This document shows positions 39,320-48,466 of a stretch of DNA of 64,000 nt, piece by piece. The DNA comes from DASPJR01 sp035628505 (GTDB lineage: Bacteria > Planctomycetota > SZUA-567 > H5-PLA8). The stretch is taken from the NCBI GenBank assembly GCA_035628505.1, contig DASPJR010000149.1, positions 1 through 64,000 of the forward strand, given 5' to 3'. Under the pieces are notes generated by a model. That model saw only the letters and a program-made list of their open reading frames with translations. It ran no database searches and was not told the origin of the DNA. Position 1 is the stretch's first letter. Each line of letters starts with the position of its first letter. The translations under genes were made by a program, and so were the position numbers.

Positions 39320-39343
39320 GTAGAAGACACGATTGTCTTCTGC
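39320..39343. terminator. hairpin after the acyltransferase fusion gene
   Basis: AGAAGACA (39322-39329), loop CGAT, TGTCTTCT (39334-39341), extended by one G-T and one G-C pair. It lies 25 bases after the stop codon at 39295. No T-run follows, so it may be a weak terminator, an RNA-stability hairpin or chance. Confidence 0.35.
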
Positions 39344-39521
39344 GAGAGACATCTACAGTCGCGAGCGTATCGATCTAGCCGTCTGCTATTTACAGTAAAT
39401 AATAAGTTACTCTGCTTCAGAATAACGTATACTTTTTTTGCCCTGACTTTTACTTTATGGAGCCGCCTTATGCGATCAGACGCTTTGCCCCGCGTTTCTG
39501 GCGGGCTGATTCTGCTGTGTA

Positions 39522-42500
39522 TTGGCGATGATTGCCTGGCTCTTGAGCGAGGCACCGGCGAAACCGCGACAAGCGTACACTCCGCCCGCTCGCGTCGACT
39601 CAAGCGCGGAAGCACTTCTTGCCGCGTATTATCCGGCGCCTCCTGTCTCCGCAAATGGGTTGCAGAAATATCAGCCAATCACCGCCACGCGTGAAGGCTT
39701 CGAGCCGCCCGCGGATATGCAGAAGCTGATCGATAAGCCCGGCAGCCGCTGGAAGAACCCAGCCAAAGCCGTGCAGCCTATCTTTCCCAGGAACTTCGCC
39801 GGTCCCGTGCGCGTGCGCTGCAGCGTCGCGGACGTTTCAGCCGTGCCCGTGAATGCGAACCTTCAAAGCTGCGGAGAGATCGCCTCTGACGGCAGCCTCA
39901 TCTATCGAAATGCATTCGGCCCCGGCATCGATGTGGCGTACCGCTGCGAAGCGATCAAGACCGAAGAGTTCATCATTTTACGGGATGTGACGAGTGATGG
40001 ATGGCGAGTAACGGGGAACGGCGACGACCGCGCGGTGCAGTCCCCCGTCACCCGTCACGCGTCACCCGTCACATTTTCCTGGGACCTACATGCAAACGGT
40101 TTAAAGCCCCGCCTGACCCCCGGCCACACGATCGAGTTCTGCGACGCGCAAGGCGTCCCGCGGCTGCGCATCAACGCGCCGGAGGGCAAAGACGCCGATG
40201 GAAAACTTTTACGAGGCGGCGAGCAGCTCAAGCTCTCGCTCGCCGGCGATCGGCTGACGCTCGCGTGCGATCTGAAGGACGCGAAGCTGCCCGTGGTGAT
40301 CGATCCGAGTTGGAGCACGACGGGGGCGATGGCTGAAGCGCGCCATTGGCATGTTTCATCATTGTTGAATAACGGAAAAGTCCTCATTTCAGCCGGAGTG
40401 CCGGGATACACCTCATGTGAGCTATTTAATCCGGTTACAGCGACCTTCTCAACTACGGGTTCTTTAAACACTCGCCGCGAGCGGCACACAGCAACGGTCT
40501 TGAACAACGGCGCCGTCCTCGTCGTAGGAGGAAATAATGATCAAATAGGCTCAGTTGCGGCTTGCGAACTCTACGATCCTTCGAGCGGCCAATGGAGTAC
40601 TACCGGATCGTTGCAGGCAGCACGCGTGGGTCACACAGCTTCAGTACTCCCTAGTGGCAACGTTCTCGTTGCGGGTGGATATGGAAGCGCATACTTCGCG
40701 TCGTGTGAGCAGTATGATGCCGGCACCGGCCTCTGGCAGCCAGCTGGTACGATGCAAAACGCCCGTGCTTTTCACGGTTCCGTTGAACTGCCAGATGGGA
40801 AAATAATTGCAATCAGTGGGTTGAATAGCGGGAACTTTGTCTCTAATTGTGAAACCTTCACTCCCAGCACAAATAGTTGGAGCGCGTCATCCAATGTAAT
40901 TCGCGCGCGCAGTGAACACACGGCTTTGCTTCAACAGGACGGCTCGGTGCTCTGCATTGGCGGGTTAGGTGCGGCGGGGCAATCTCTTGCATCAACCGAA
41001 GAGTTCTCGTCCGGAAATTGGGGAAATGAACGATCAATGAATTTTTCTCGTGAACACCTTACGGCGACATTGCTTAGCAACGGATTCACATTGGTGACGG
41101 GTGGCGCAAGTACTCTAAATGGCGGTTCTTTTTTCAATTCGTGTGAACTATATACCGGTTCCGCTAAGAGCTGGAAGCTTACAAAGAGTATGAGCGAAAT
41201 ACGTTATTATCATACGGCTACACGACTACTTTCAGGCGCGGTGCTCGTTACAGGCGGGCAGGCGTTTGTAAATGCCAATGTGACATCGCACTCCTCGTGC
41301 GAGATTTTTGATCCAAGGCCACAAGGGACAGCGCAGAATTTATCCGTGCTCCACAATACCGCCTTGTCATTCACACAGATCATCGATTCCCTGGAAGGCT
41401 CCTTCACAATCGCTGTGAAACAGGCGCCAGCCTCCGGAACGCTGCAGGCGAATGGTTTGAACTTCACGTACACATCTAATCTCGGTTTCACGGGCAATGA
41501 GAAGATCATCTTTGCCGTGACTGACTCGCTGGGCACGAGTGATGATTTTGAAGTGAACATTGCCGTCACGAACGCGCTTCCAACGGTCGTGGCTGCTGCG
41601 TCTCCAACAGGTGCTGTGCCGAATCAAGCCGTGACGTTCACGTCGACCGGCACCGACAGTCCCGGTGACTCCCTCACCTATCTCTGGGATTTCGGCGACG
41701 GTGCGACGTCCACCGATCAGAACGCCACGCACGCTTACGCGGCGGTGGGCAGCTATACGGCGAAGGTCACCGTCACCGATGCGGCGGGCGGAAGCGCTTC
41801 GGCGACGGTGCTGATTAAGGTCAGTGAGGCGCCGGTTGGGCGGCTGACCACCAGTGACGTCGTTGCGTTTGGAAATCTGCCGTTCACGTTCGATGCAAGC
41901 ACCAGCACCGATCCGGAAAACGCCATCGCCTCGTACGTCTGGGACTTCGGTGACGGCACACCGGCCGGCAGCGGTCAGATCATTTCGAAAGTCTATAAGG
42001 AGCCGGGAACGTACACGGTCACGCTCACGATCACCGATGCCGCCGGCGTGAGCACGACGATATCGCGCATCATCGAAGTCCTGCCCGCCGATCAGGCCGG
42101 GCTCTACAACGGCTTCGTCGATTACAAAGTCGGCTGGAACCGTCTGGCTGATTCCAAGGACACTTTTTCGCTGAGCGCCAGCGTGAACGTCGGCGACGAC
42201 GTGATCGGCAAAGACACGACGCTCGCGGTTGAAATCGCCGGCCAGCGCTTTACGGGCAAGCTTGATCTCAAGCTGCGCGATTCTTCCAACGCCAACGCGA
42301 AGTGGACGGTGAAATCCAACATTCGCAAGCAGCCGTCCGGCACGGTGCTCCTTACACTGAAGGTGAAGAACGCCAGCCTCGGCGTCGGCTTCAACCAGCT
42401 CGGCGTGCTGACCAATGGCGATCCATCTGATGTCATCGAAAAGGATATTCCGGTACGCCTCGAGATTGGCACGCGCAGCTTCGAAGTGCTAGTCCCGTCC

Positions 42501-42554
42501 GAGTTCAAATTCAACACGACGGGACAGAAAGCGAAGGGTTCGGGAGAATCATGA
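39522..42554 (+). CDS. secreted kelch-repeat / PKD protein, apparent N-terminal frameshift
   Basis: The frame gives about 1010 residues: a linker domain (about 20-260), seven kelch-like repeats (about 265-600; HTATVLNNGAVLVVGG, then CELYDP...W), a cadherin-like spacer, two PKD domains (about 685-770 and 775-850; YLWDFGDGA, YVWDFGDGT) and a C-terminal beta domain (about 855-1000) like that of the giant protein. The frame has a TGA at 39507 and starts only at TTG 39522 or ATG 39528. The neighbouring frame from ATG 39470, with GGAG about seven bases upstream, encodes MRSDALPRVSGGLILL; joining the two by one base gives a perfect signal peptide ending in SEAPA. An in-frame heptamer palindrome interrupts the linker domain at 39988-40071. 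Probably exported. Shares a 4-base overlap with the next gene. Confidence 0.82.
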   Translation: MAMIAWLLSEAPAKPRQAYTPPARVDSSAEALLAAYYPAPPVSANGLQKYQPITATREGFEPPADMQKLIDKPGSRWKNPAKAVQPIFPRNFAGPVRVRCSVADVSAVPVNANLQSCGEIASDGSLIYRNAFGPGIDVAYRCEAIKTEEFIILRDVTSDGWRVTGNGDDRAVQSPVTRHASPVTFSWDLHANGLKPRLTPGHTIEFCDAQGVPRLRINAPEGKDADGKLLRGGEQLKLSLAGDRLTLACDLKDAKLPVVIDPSWSTTGAMAEARHWHVSSLLNNGKVLISAGVPGYTSCELFNPVTATFSTTGSLNTRRERHTATVLNNGAVLVVGGNNDQIGSVAACELYDPSSGQWSTTGSLQAARVGHTASVLPSGNVLVAGGYGSAYFASCEQYDAGTGLWQPAGTMQNARAFHGSVELPDGKIIAISGLNSGNFVSNCETFTPSTNSWSASSNVIRARSEHTALLQQDGSVLCIGGLGAAGQSLASTEEFSSGNWGNERSMNFSREHLTATLLSNGFTLVTGGASTLNGGSFFNSCELYTGSAKSWKLTKSMSEIRYYHTATRLLSGAVLVTGGQAFVNANVTSHSSCEIFDPRPQGTAQNLSVLHNTALSFTQIIDSLEGSFTIAVKQAPASGTLQANGLNFTYTSNLGFTGNEKIIFAVTDSLGTSDDFEVNIAVTNALPTVVAAASPTGAVPNQAVTFTSTGTDSPGDSLTYLWDFGDGATSTDQNATHAYAAVGSYTAKVTVTDAAGGSASATVLIKVSEAPVGRLTTSDVVAFGNLPFTFDASTSTDPENAIASYVWDFGDGTPAGSGQIISKVYKEPGTYTVTLTITDAAGVSTTISRIIEVLPADQAGLYNGFVDYKVGWNRLADSKDTFSLSASVNVGDDVIGKDTTLAVEIAGQRFTGKLDLKLRDSSNANAKWTVKSNIRKQPSGTVLLTLKVKNASLGVGFNQLGVLTNGDPSDVIEKDIPVRLEIGTRSFEVLVPSEFKFNTTGQKAKGSGES
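39988..40071. repeat. 84-base heptamer palindrome inside the kelch gene
   Basis: Four heptamers of the form TGACGNG (some decayed) occupy 39988-40015. A 28-base loop follows, and 40044-40071 holds four heptamers in opposite orientation (CCCGTCA type). The element is 28+28+28 bases, a multiple of three, and is read in frame, adding about 28 residues (from VTSDGWRVTG to RHASPVT) to an otherwise ordinary domain. A related TGACNAA heptamer array occurs at 62986-63013. Confidence 0.75.
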
Positions 42555-43411
42555 TCCGCTATCACCTACTCCTTTTGCTTGCCTTGATAAAAACTGTGCA
42601 TGGCGGGCAGGACATCGCCGCGAACGAAAAACTCGCACAGCAAGCCTGCATTGAGTACGCCCGTGCCCAGGAGCTTTACCATCGTACCGACTGCAACGGC
42701 GACGGAATTCTCGAGTACGCGCACGCTCTGCATGGCGGAAAAAACCGCAGGCCCGCGGTTCCGGGCCCGGTCACGCCTGTCAAGGCTGCTCCTGAAGAAC
42801 TCGCGCAAATCGATGCGTTGATCACAAAACTGGGAGCCGACGAGTTTGAGACGCGCACAGCAGCTGTAACGGCGCTGCTGAAGATCGGTCCGACGGCACT
42901 TGAGAAAGTTGAGGCTGCAAAACGCACGCAGAAGGATCCAGAAATCCTGGCCAGCTGCGCGAAACTGATTGAGGCGTATAACAAGGTGCTCAACCCGCCT
43001 AAGGCGGCGGACATGGCGATGGGACTGCGCGTCACGATCTCCGCGGATGGCTCGGAAAGGAATATCGAGCTTGTCAGCGAAGCACTTGCTGAAGCGGAAT
43101 GCCCGATCGGCGCCGATCCTAAGACGCTTACGGCAAAGTCCGGCTACCTGTTTCGCGTGCTCACGCGGCAAGGTCCAAATGCGATGGGAGGCGCCCGCGA
43201 ATTCTTGAAAGACGGCAAAATGACTCTGGGCTACGGCCTTCTCGCCTTTCCGAAGGAGCATGGAGTCACCGGCTTTAAGTGCTACATCATCAGCAATTCG
43301 GGAACGATCTTCGAGAGCACCTTTGCACACGACAAGGCAACCACTGAAGCGTATGTAAAGGAATGCGACAGCTTCGATCCGGATCCAAGGCTGTGGGTGC
43401 CTTCGGAGTGA
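42551..43411 (+). CDS. secreted DUF2950-like protein
   Basis: A 286-residue protein with a signal peptide (MIRYHLLLLLALIKTVHG). Residues about 30-60 include YHRTDCNGDGILEYA, an EF-hand-like loop. Residues about 80-145 are a helical segment. The C-terminal part (about 195-285; YLFRVLTRQGPNAMGGA, GYGLLAFPKEHG, FDPDPRLW) resembles DUF2950 proteins, of unknown function. ATG 42551 overlaps the stop of the kelch gene (ATGA), which indicates translational coupling and a shared envelope role. Confidence 0.72.
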   Translation: MIRYHLLLLLALIKTVHGGQDIAANEKLAQQACIEYARAQELYHRTDCNGDGILEYAHALHGGKNRRPAVPGPVTPVKAAPEELAQIDALITKLGADEFETRTAAVTALLKIGPTALEKVEAAKRTQKDPEILASCAKLIEAYNKVLNPPKAADMAMGLRVTISADGSERNIELVSEALAEAECPIGADPKTLTAKSGYLFRVLTRQGPNAMGGAREFLKDGKMTLGYGLLAFPKEHGVTGFKCYIISNSGTIFESTFAHDKATTEAYVKECDSFDPDPRLWVPSE

Positions 43412-43573
43412 TAGGCAAGTCTCTTGACGGGCCACGTCCGAATATCAAGACGACAATTCAGAAAATCAGCAAAGCGCCTCTGGATTGCTCCACGTTCTAA
43501 CTGACGTGTTTGCATTCGACGCATTCGCGATTAAACGAAAGTGTGGAAGGATCAGCACTGATGGAGTAAGCAC

Positions 43574-45247
43574 ATGCGATATCGCATATTCCAAGCACGT
43601 TTTCTACTTGTGTGTTTCATTTTTTCATTCTGCTCTAAGGCGGGGGAAGCGCCGCGGCTGTTTGACGGGATGGGCAAGCACTCGCGAAAGATTTCGACGC
43701 AGTCGGCAGACGCGCAGAAGTATTTCGACCAGGGCCTCATCTGGCTGTACTCCTTCAACCACGACGAAGCGATTCGCTCGTTGGAGCACGCGGCGAAACT
43801 TGATCCGAAATGCGCGGCCATTCACTGGGGCCTGGCGGTTGCGCATGGGCAGCACATCAACGTGCCACTGATGGATGAAGCACATTCGAAGGCCGCGTGG
43901 ACGTCGCTCGAGAATGCAAAGACGAATCTCGCCGGAGCATCGCCGGTCGAAACAGCGCTGATCCGTGCGCTTGAAAAGCGCTATGTCAATCCCGCCTCCC
44001 CTCCGGGCGGAAAACTGCCGCTCACGTTTGACGAACGCATGCCGCTGGAACGCGCGTACGCGGATGCAATGGCCGAGGTATTTTTGAAATTTCCGGACGA
44101 CGCAGACGTAGCCACACTTTATGCCGAGTCGCTGATGAATTTGCGGCCATGGGATCTCTACTCAACGGGAAAGAACCTGCCGCGGCCAGAGACGGCGCCG
44201 GCGCTCGCGGCACTTGAGAAAGCGCTCGCGCTCAATCCCGATCACCCGGGTGCAAATCATCTCTACATTCATGCCGTCGAGGCCTCGACAAATCCCGAGA
44301 AAGCCAATGTCGCCGCTGAGCGCCTCCGTAATCTCGTGCCCGCCTCCGGGCACATGGTTCACATGCCTTCGCACATCGACGTCCGCACCGGCCGGTGGGC
44401 AATGGCTGCCGAGCAGAACCGGCGTGCGAGTGCGGTAGACGAGGCTTACCGCAAACTTTCGCCGCAGCAGGGGCTCTACCGTCTGTATATGGCGCACGAC
44501 GACCATTTTCTCGCGTATACCTGCATGATGCTCGGCCGCAAAGCGGAGGCGTTGAAGGCTGCGCGCGACATGCGGCGCAAAATCCCCGACGCGTTCGTGA
44601 AGGAGATGGCACCGTTTGTCGACGCGTACACGCCAATCGAAAGCGAAGTGATGGTGCGCTTTGGCATGTGGGATGAGATTCTCGCCAGCGCCGAGCCGGC
44701 CGAGTTTCTGCCGGTCACGCACGCGCTCTGGCATTTCGCAAAAGCGACAGCGCACACGGCGAAAGGCGATCTGCAGAAAGCAAAAGCATCGCGCTCGGAC
44801 TTCCAGAAACTCGCGGCGGCAGTGCCTAAAGAGCACATGATGGTTCAGAATCCCGCCCATCGCATTCTGGAAATTGCATCACTGACGCTTGATGCAGAGA
44901 TCGCCTTCCGTGAAGGAAAGGTCGACGATGCTGTCGCAAGCCTGACGAAAGCCGTTGCGATCGAAGATTCGCTGCGGTACATCGAGCCGCCAGACTGGGT
45001 GCAGCCAGTGCGCCACACGCTGGGGGCGGTACTGCTGGCATCAGGCCGACTAAAAGAAGCGGAAGAGGTTTATCGCGCGGACCTGGCTAAATGGCCTGAG
45101 AACGGCTGGGCGCTTTTCGGCCTGATGCAGACGCTGAAAAAGCAGAATTCGCCTGACGCCGCAGCTGTTGAAGCGCGCTTCAAAAAAGCCTGGGAGCACG
45201 CCGACATGATGCCCCATGCGACGTGCCTGTGCGTGACGGAGAAGTGA
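43574..45247 (+). CDS. secreted tetratricopeptide-repeat protein
   Basis: A 557-residue protein with an N-terminal signal peptide (MRYRIFQARFLLVCFIFSFCSKAG) and TPR-type helix pairs throughout: AQKYFDQGLIWLYSFNHDEAIRS, LEKALALNPDHPGANHL, LKEAEEVYRADLAKWPENGWA. The middle carries the conserved HMPSHIDVRTGRW segment of a bacterial TPR family of unknown function. ATG 43574 has GGAG about eight bases upstream. It lies 160 bases after the DUF2950-like gene and converges with the HMA-protein gene. Likely a periplasmic protein-interaction scaffold. Confidence 0.85.
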   Translation: MRYRIFQARFLLVCFIFSFCSKAGEAPRLFDGMGKHSRKISTQSADAQKYFDQGLIWLYSFNHDEAIRSLEHAAKLDPKCAAIHWGLAVAHGQHINVPLMDEAHSKAAWTSLENAKTNLAGASPVETALIRALEKRYVNPASPPGGKLPLTFDERMPLERAYADAMAEVFLKFPDDADVATLYAESLMNLRPWDLYSTGKNLPRPETAPALAALEKALALNPDHPGANHLYIHAVEASTNPEKANVAAERLRNLVPASGHMVHMPSHIDVRTGRWAMAAEQNRRASAVDEAYRKLSPQQGLYRLYMAHDDHFLAYTCMMLGRKAEALKAARDMRRKIPDAFVKEMAPFVDAYTPIESEVMVRFGMWDEILASAEPAEFLPVTHALWHFAKATAHTAKGDLQKAKASRSDFQKLAAAVPKEHMMVQNPAHRILEIASLTLDAEIAFREGKVDDAVASLTKAVAIEDSLRYIEPPDWVQPVRHTLGAVLLASGRLKEAEEVYRADLAKWPENGWALFGLMQTLKKQNSPDAAAVEARFKKAWEHADMMPHATCLCVTEK

Positions 45248-45260
45248 GCGACGGAACTGT

Positions 45261-45285
45261 TTCAACCGCGAAGAGCACGAAGGAC
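45261..45285. repeat. ACACGAAGG-type short dispersed repeat, copy 1
   Basis: This 25-base stretch, 13 bases after the TPR stop codon, differs at only three positions from the start of the copy at 62769-62801, which also lies just after a stop codon. The core is a 9-base unit GCACGAAGG. It sits between convergent genes. Confidence 0.6.
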
Positions 45286-45293
45286 TCTAATGC

Positions 45294-45860
45294 TCAGTCT
45301 TTGACTTTCACTTCGCGCTGTTTGAGCAGCGCGGCGATTGCGGCGCGGTTCGTTTTTTCAGGATTGATCCAGGCAACCACGTGTCCGTCTTTCATATTTA
45401 CCGTGGCTTGCTCGACACCCTCGACTTTCGTCACCATCCCATAGACGCCGAAGGCGCAGGCTTTGCAATCGAGCATGCCAACTTTGAGCTCCACCTTCGT
45501 GAGCTTCTCACGATCGGCAATCAGAGGGCTGAGGCCGAACGTATGATTGGATGCCTGCCTCACCCAGTTGTCCACCTGCTGGCGAACCTGATCGGGCTTT
45601 GCGTTCTTTGCAATTTTCCCCGGCTCGCAGGTAAAGGTGACTTCCGCCTTCTCGTAATTGACAGCCACGAGCTTGTAGTCGGCAATCTTCTCTGCAATTT
45701 TACGCAGATCGGCCTCGCGCTCCGGGCAGAACAGGCCGGTGATGCGATACGTTAAAGTGACCGGTTCAGCCGGCTTGTCATCGGCTGCCCGCAAGGCCAA
45801 CGCCAGACTCGCCATGCAAAGAAATAGTGAAAAGACTTTCCGCATGTTTGTTTGCCTCAT
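45294..45860 (-). CDS. secreted HMA-domain protein, possible metal binding
   Basis: A 188-residue protein with a signal peptide (MRKVFSLFLCMASLALALRA). It has two heavy-metal-associated-like halves. The second (about 120-185) carries Cys132 and Cys135 in MLDCKACAFGVY and the typical VEGVEQATVNMKDGHVV. The first (about 33-100) has a single Cys45 in GLFCPE, a degenerate site. ATG 45860 overlaps the stop of the DUF1592-type gene by four bases (ATGA), so it is translationally coupled to it; ATG 45845 inside would also give a good signal peptide. Copper or another soft metal is the likely ligand. Its pairing with a cytochrome-c-type gene suggests metal delivery or redox, which is inference. Confidence 0.72.
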   Translation of the reverse strand: MRQTNMRKVFSLFLCMASLALALRAADDKPAEPVTLTYRITGLFCPEREADLRKIAEKIADYKLVAVNYEKAEVTFTCEPGKIAKNAKPDQVRQQVDNWVRQASNHTFGLSPLIADREKLTKVELKVGMLDCKACAFGVYGMVTKVEGVEQATVNMKDGHVVAWINPEKTNRAAIAALLKQREVKVKD

Positions 45861-48466
45861 GGTGTCTGGAAAAGACCGCTCTGGACCAGCTCATGAATCA
45901 GCGTGCGGAGTCCTGCGCCTTTCTTCTCAGCCTGCCTGACGATTTCATCAAGAGGTTCACGGTCGCTGTAAGCCAACTCGCGAGCGGCCGAGTACACGGC
46001 CAGGTGGTGCGCCATATTCTTCAGCAGCGGAAGCGGATCGGCGGCGATGAGTGATTTGAATTCATTAATCCCGCTGAACTTTCTGCCGTCGGGAAGCTCG
46101 CTCGATGCATCGACTTTCGGGCCGAGCTTGAAGCTGATTCCAATGATCGGATCGATGGACCCGCGGGGCGCGGGATCGCCGGCGCCGATCGACCGGTAGC
46201 GATCACGGAACCCACCGATCACGTCGAAGGATTCCAGCGCAAAGCCGGGCGGATCGATCTTGGCGTGGCACGAAGCACATGCCGCGTTTGAGCGGTGCTT
46301 TTCAAGCTGTTCGCGAATCGTAATAGCGCCGCGCACGTCCGGCTCGACAGCCGGCACGCTCGGCGGCGGCGGGTCCGGCGGTTTGCCGAGCAGCCGTTCG
46401 AGCACAAACGCACCCCGCGGGACCGGCGATGTCGTCGTGCCGTTGGCGGTTATTTTCAAAATCGAGCCCTGCGTCAGGAACCCGCCGCGCTCGCATTGCG
46501 GCGGCAGAGTCACCTTGCGGATGCTTGAACCGCTCACGCCGGGGATTCCGTAGTGCTTTGCCAGCTTTTCATTCAGCATCGCAAAGTCGGAACGGATCAG
46601 ATGTGTCGCGTCGAGGTTGCTGTCGATCAGCTCGCGCATGTACGCCCGCGTTTCGGCGACCATTGAATCCATCAGGTACGGGCTGAATTCAGGATAAAGC
46701 TTGCGGTCCGGATCGGTCGCGGCGATCTGCCGCAGCTTCAACCACTGCCCCAGGAAGTCCTCGACGAAACGGTTGGACTTTTGATCCTTGAGCATGCGTT
46801 CAACCTGTTCGCGCAGGACGTCTTTTTTGCGCAGCTTGACAGCCGCGGCCAAATCGGTGAGCGCTGCATCGGGCGTCGACGTCCAGAGGAAGTAAGACAG
46901 GCGGCAGGCGAGTGCATAATCGTCGAGCTTGCCGGCAGGCTCGAGCAGATAAAGGAAATCGGGCGAACACAGCGCCGCGCGGAAAGCCCAGCGCATCGCC
47001 GATTCGAAGCAGTCTCCGGCTTTCAGCCGTTCGTCGACCTTCGCCACGTACTGCGCCCGCACAGACGCTTCCACAGGCCGGCGGAAGAGCTTCGGAAGAA
47101 ACGTTCCGAGCAGCCGGTCAGCATCGGCCAGCGGCTGATCGCTCTTGACTGTCCAGATTCCAGCAATTGGGTCAGGCCTGTTCAGGCCGCCAAGCTGCCG
47201 GATCTGCCGACGCGGCGGCGGGCGGATCGCGGGTGTGTCTTTGGGCTTGAATTCAACCAGCGGCAGGCTGCCGAACAGGACCTGGTGCGCACGCGGCGGC
47301 CAGATTTCATAAAGCGGCCCTTCGACGTCCAGCCAGTCCACGGCGATGCCCGGCCCGGTGAAGGCCATCGCGTGTCCTTTGCGCGAGTAATTGGCCACGG
47401 GCGCAAGCGACGCCGTGTTGAAGCCGATCATCTCGTTGTGGTTCATCCACACGGTGATCTCGTGTTCTTTCGCGTCCATCGACGGCGCATCGTAGTAACC
47501 GAGCACATAGCTGGGATGTTGTCCGCCCCGGCCGTCGCCGGTGAGTTGCACCACGGATAGACGCGCCGCTTCGGTTCCGCGCGCGGGAAGCACCTGCCCC
47601 TTGTCCCACTGGAAACTCCACAACGACGTGCGCACGCGGTAGAAGCCGGGATAGATCGTGACGTGGTCTTTAAAGTAGGGGCTGACCGATTCGTCTTCGT
47701 GGCGGAAAACGCCGACTGTCTTGTCCGCCGAGAATGAATCCATGCGCGCATGCGCGCCTTCGTCGATGTGCTTGTACTCACCCGCCGGCGGAAATTCGGG
47801 ATCGGGTTTCTTGTTCTTCAGCAGCACACCGTCACCGTTCATGACGATGTGCGCGACAAAGCCGCCGTTGCAGCAGAGCGAGATGCGGCGCTTCTGAACT
47901 GACGGGGCGGTCGGGCGCGTCGCGATGGCCATATCAAGAATGTGATCGGCGACCTCGACGTACCTGGCCATGTTCACGTGCGAAATGTCGAGCGCGTCGC
48001 TGTTTTTATCGAAGCCGTGGGCGCTGCCGTCCGCGGGAAGCATGTTCTGCACGGCAATGCCGGGCATGTCGAACACGTCGCGGATCGTATTTTCATATTC
48101 AACGCGCGTCAGCCGCCGAACGCTCGTGCGGTTTTCCTTCGCCACCCGCGCCAGGTCGGCTTTAAGCAGATTTTTATGCAGGAACTCAGTAATCGCTTTC
48201 GTGTCATTCGCCGGAGGGCGCTTGCGTTTCTTTGGCGGCATCTCGCCCGATTCGATGCGCTCCTGCACTTTGACCCACTTTGCGAATGCCTCGGTATTGT
48301 CGAAATCGGGCTTCAGTGCCGAGAGATCAAGCCCGCCCTTGCTGCTCTCAGAATCGTGACAGTCCATGCAGTGCGCGGAAAAGTAAGCGTGCAGCTTGTC
48401 GCTGGCCTGCGCGGCACACGAGAGCAGCGCCATAGAAATCAGCAAAGCCTTTACGGCTTTCATCAT
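45857..48466 (-). CDS. cytochrome-c-type DUF1587/DUF1592/DUF1588/DUF1585 protein
   Basis: An 869-residue exported protein (signal peptide about 1-22). The N-terminal cytochrome-like domain has CMDCH at residues 33-37 and MPPKKRKRP. The DUF1587 part follows (RRLTRVEYENTIRDVF, about 115). Then come the DUF1595/DUF1592 regions (CRLSYFLWTSTPD about 530), DUF1588 (NEKLAKHYGIPGV about 635; RGAFVLERLLGKPPDPPP) with a second haem motif CASCH at 730-734, and DUF1585 at the end. The domain order and length match the large planctomycete/verrucomicrobial family always found beside DUF1552 genes. Function unknown; the haem motifs suggest periplasmic electron transfer or a catalytic role in polymer oxidation. 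Start overlaps the DUF1552 stop by four bases. Confidence 0.92.
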   Translation of the reverse strand: MMKAVKALLISMALLSCAAQASDKLHAYFSAHCMDCHDSESSKGGLDLSALKPDFDNTEAFAKWVKVQERIESGEMPPKKRKRPPANDTKAITEFLHKNLLKADLARVAKENRTSVRRLTRVEYENTIRDVFDMPGIAVQNMLPADGSAHGFDKNSDALDISHVNMARYVEVADHILDMAIATRPTAPSVQKRRISLCCNGGFVAHIVMNGDGVLLKNKKPDPEFPPAGEYKHIDEGAHARMDSFSADKTVGVFRHEDESVSPYFKDHVTIYPGFYRVRTSLWSFQWDKGQVLPARGTEAARLSVVQLTGDGRGGQHPSYVLGYYDAPSMDAKEHEITVWMNHNEMIGFNTASLAPVANYSRKGHAMAFTGPGIAVDWLDVEGPLYEIWPPRAHQVLFGSLPLVEFKPKDTPAIRPPPRRQIRQLGGLNRPDPIAGIWTVKSDQPLADADRLLGTFLPKLFRRPVEASVRAQYVAKVDERLKAGDCFESAMRWAFRAALCSPDFLYLLEPAGKLDDYALACRLSYFLWTSTPDAALTDLAAAVKLRKKDVLREQVERMLKDQKSNRFVEDFLGQWLKLRQIAATDPDRKLYPEFSPYLMDSMVAETRAYMRELIDSNLDATHLIRSDFAMLNEKLAKHYGIPGVSGSSIRKVTLPPQCERGGFLTQGSILKITANGTTTSPVPRGAFVLERLLGKPPDPPPPSVPAVEPDVRGAITIREQLEKHRSNAACASCHAKIDPPGFALESFDVIGGFRDRYRSIGAGDPAPRGSIDPIIGISFKLGPKVDASSELPDGRKFSGINEFKSLIAADPLPLLKNMAHHLAVYSAARELAYSDREPLDEIVRQAEKKGAGLRTLIHELVQSGLFQTP

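Noticed and set aside
39320..39343. Hairpin as a strong intrinsic terminator
   Set aside because: Stem is good but no T-run follows; kept only as a weak terminator call.
42566..43435. 289-codon minus-strand ORF opposite the DUF2950-like gene
   Set aside because: The plus-strand protein has a signal peptide, start/stop coupling and family motifs; the minus one has none.
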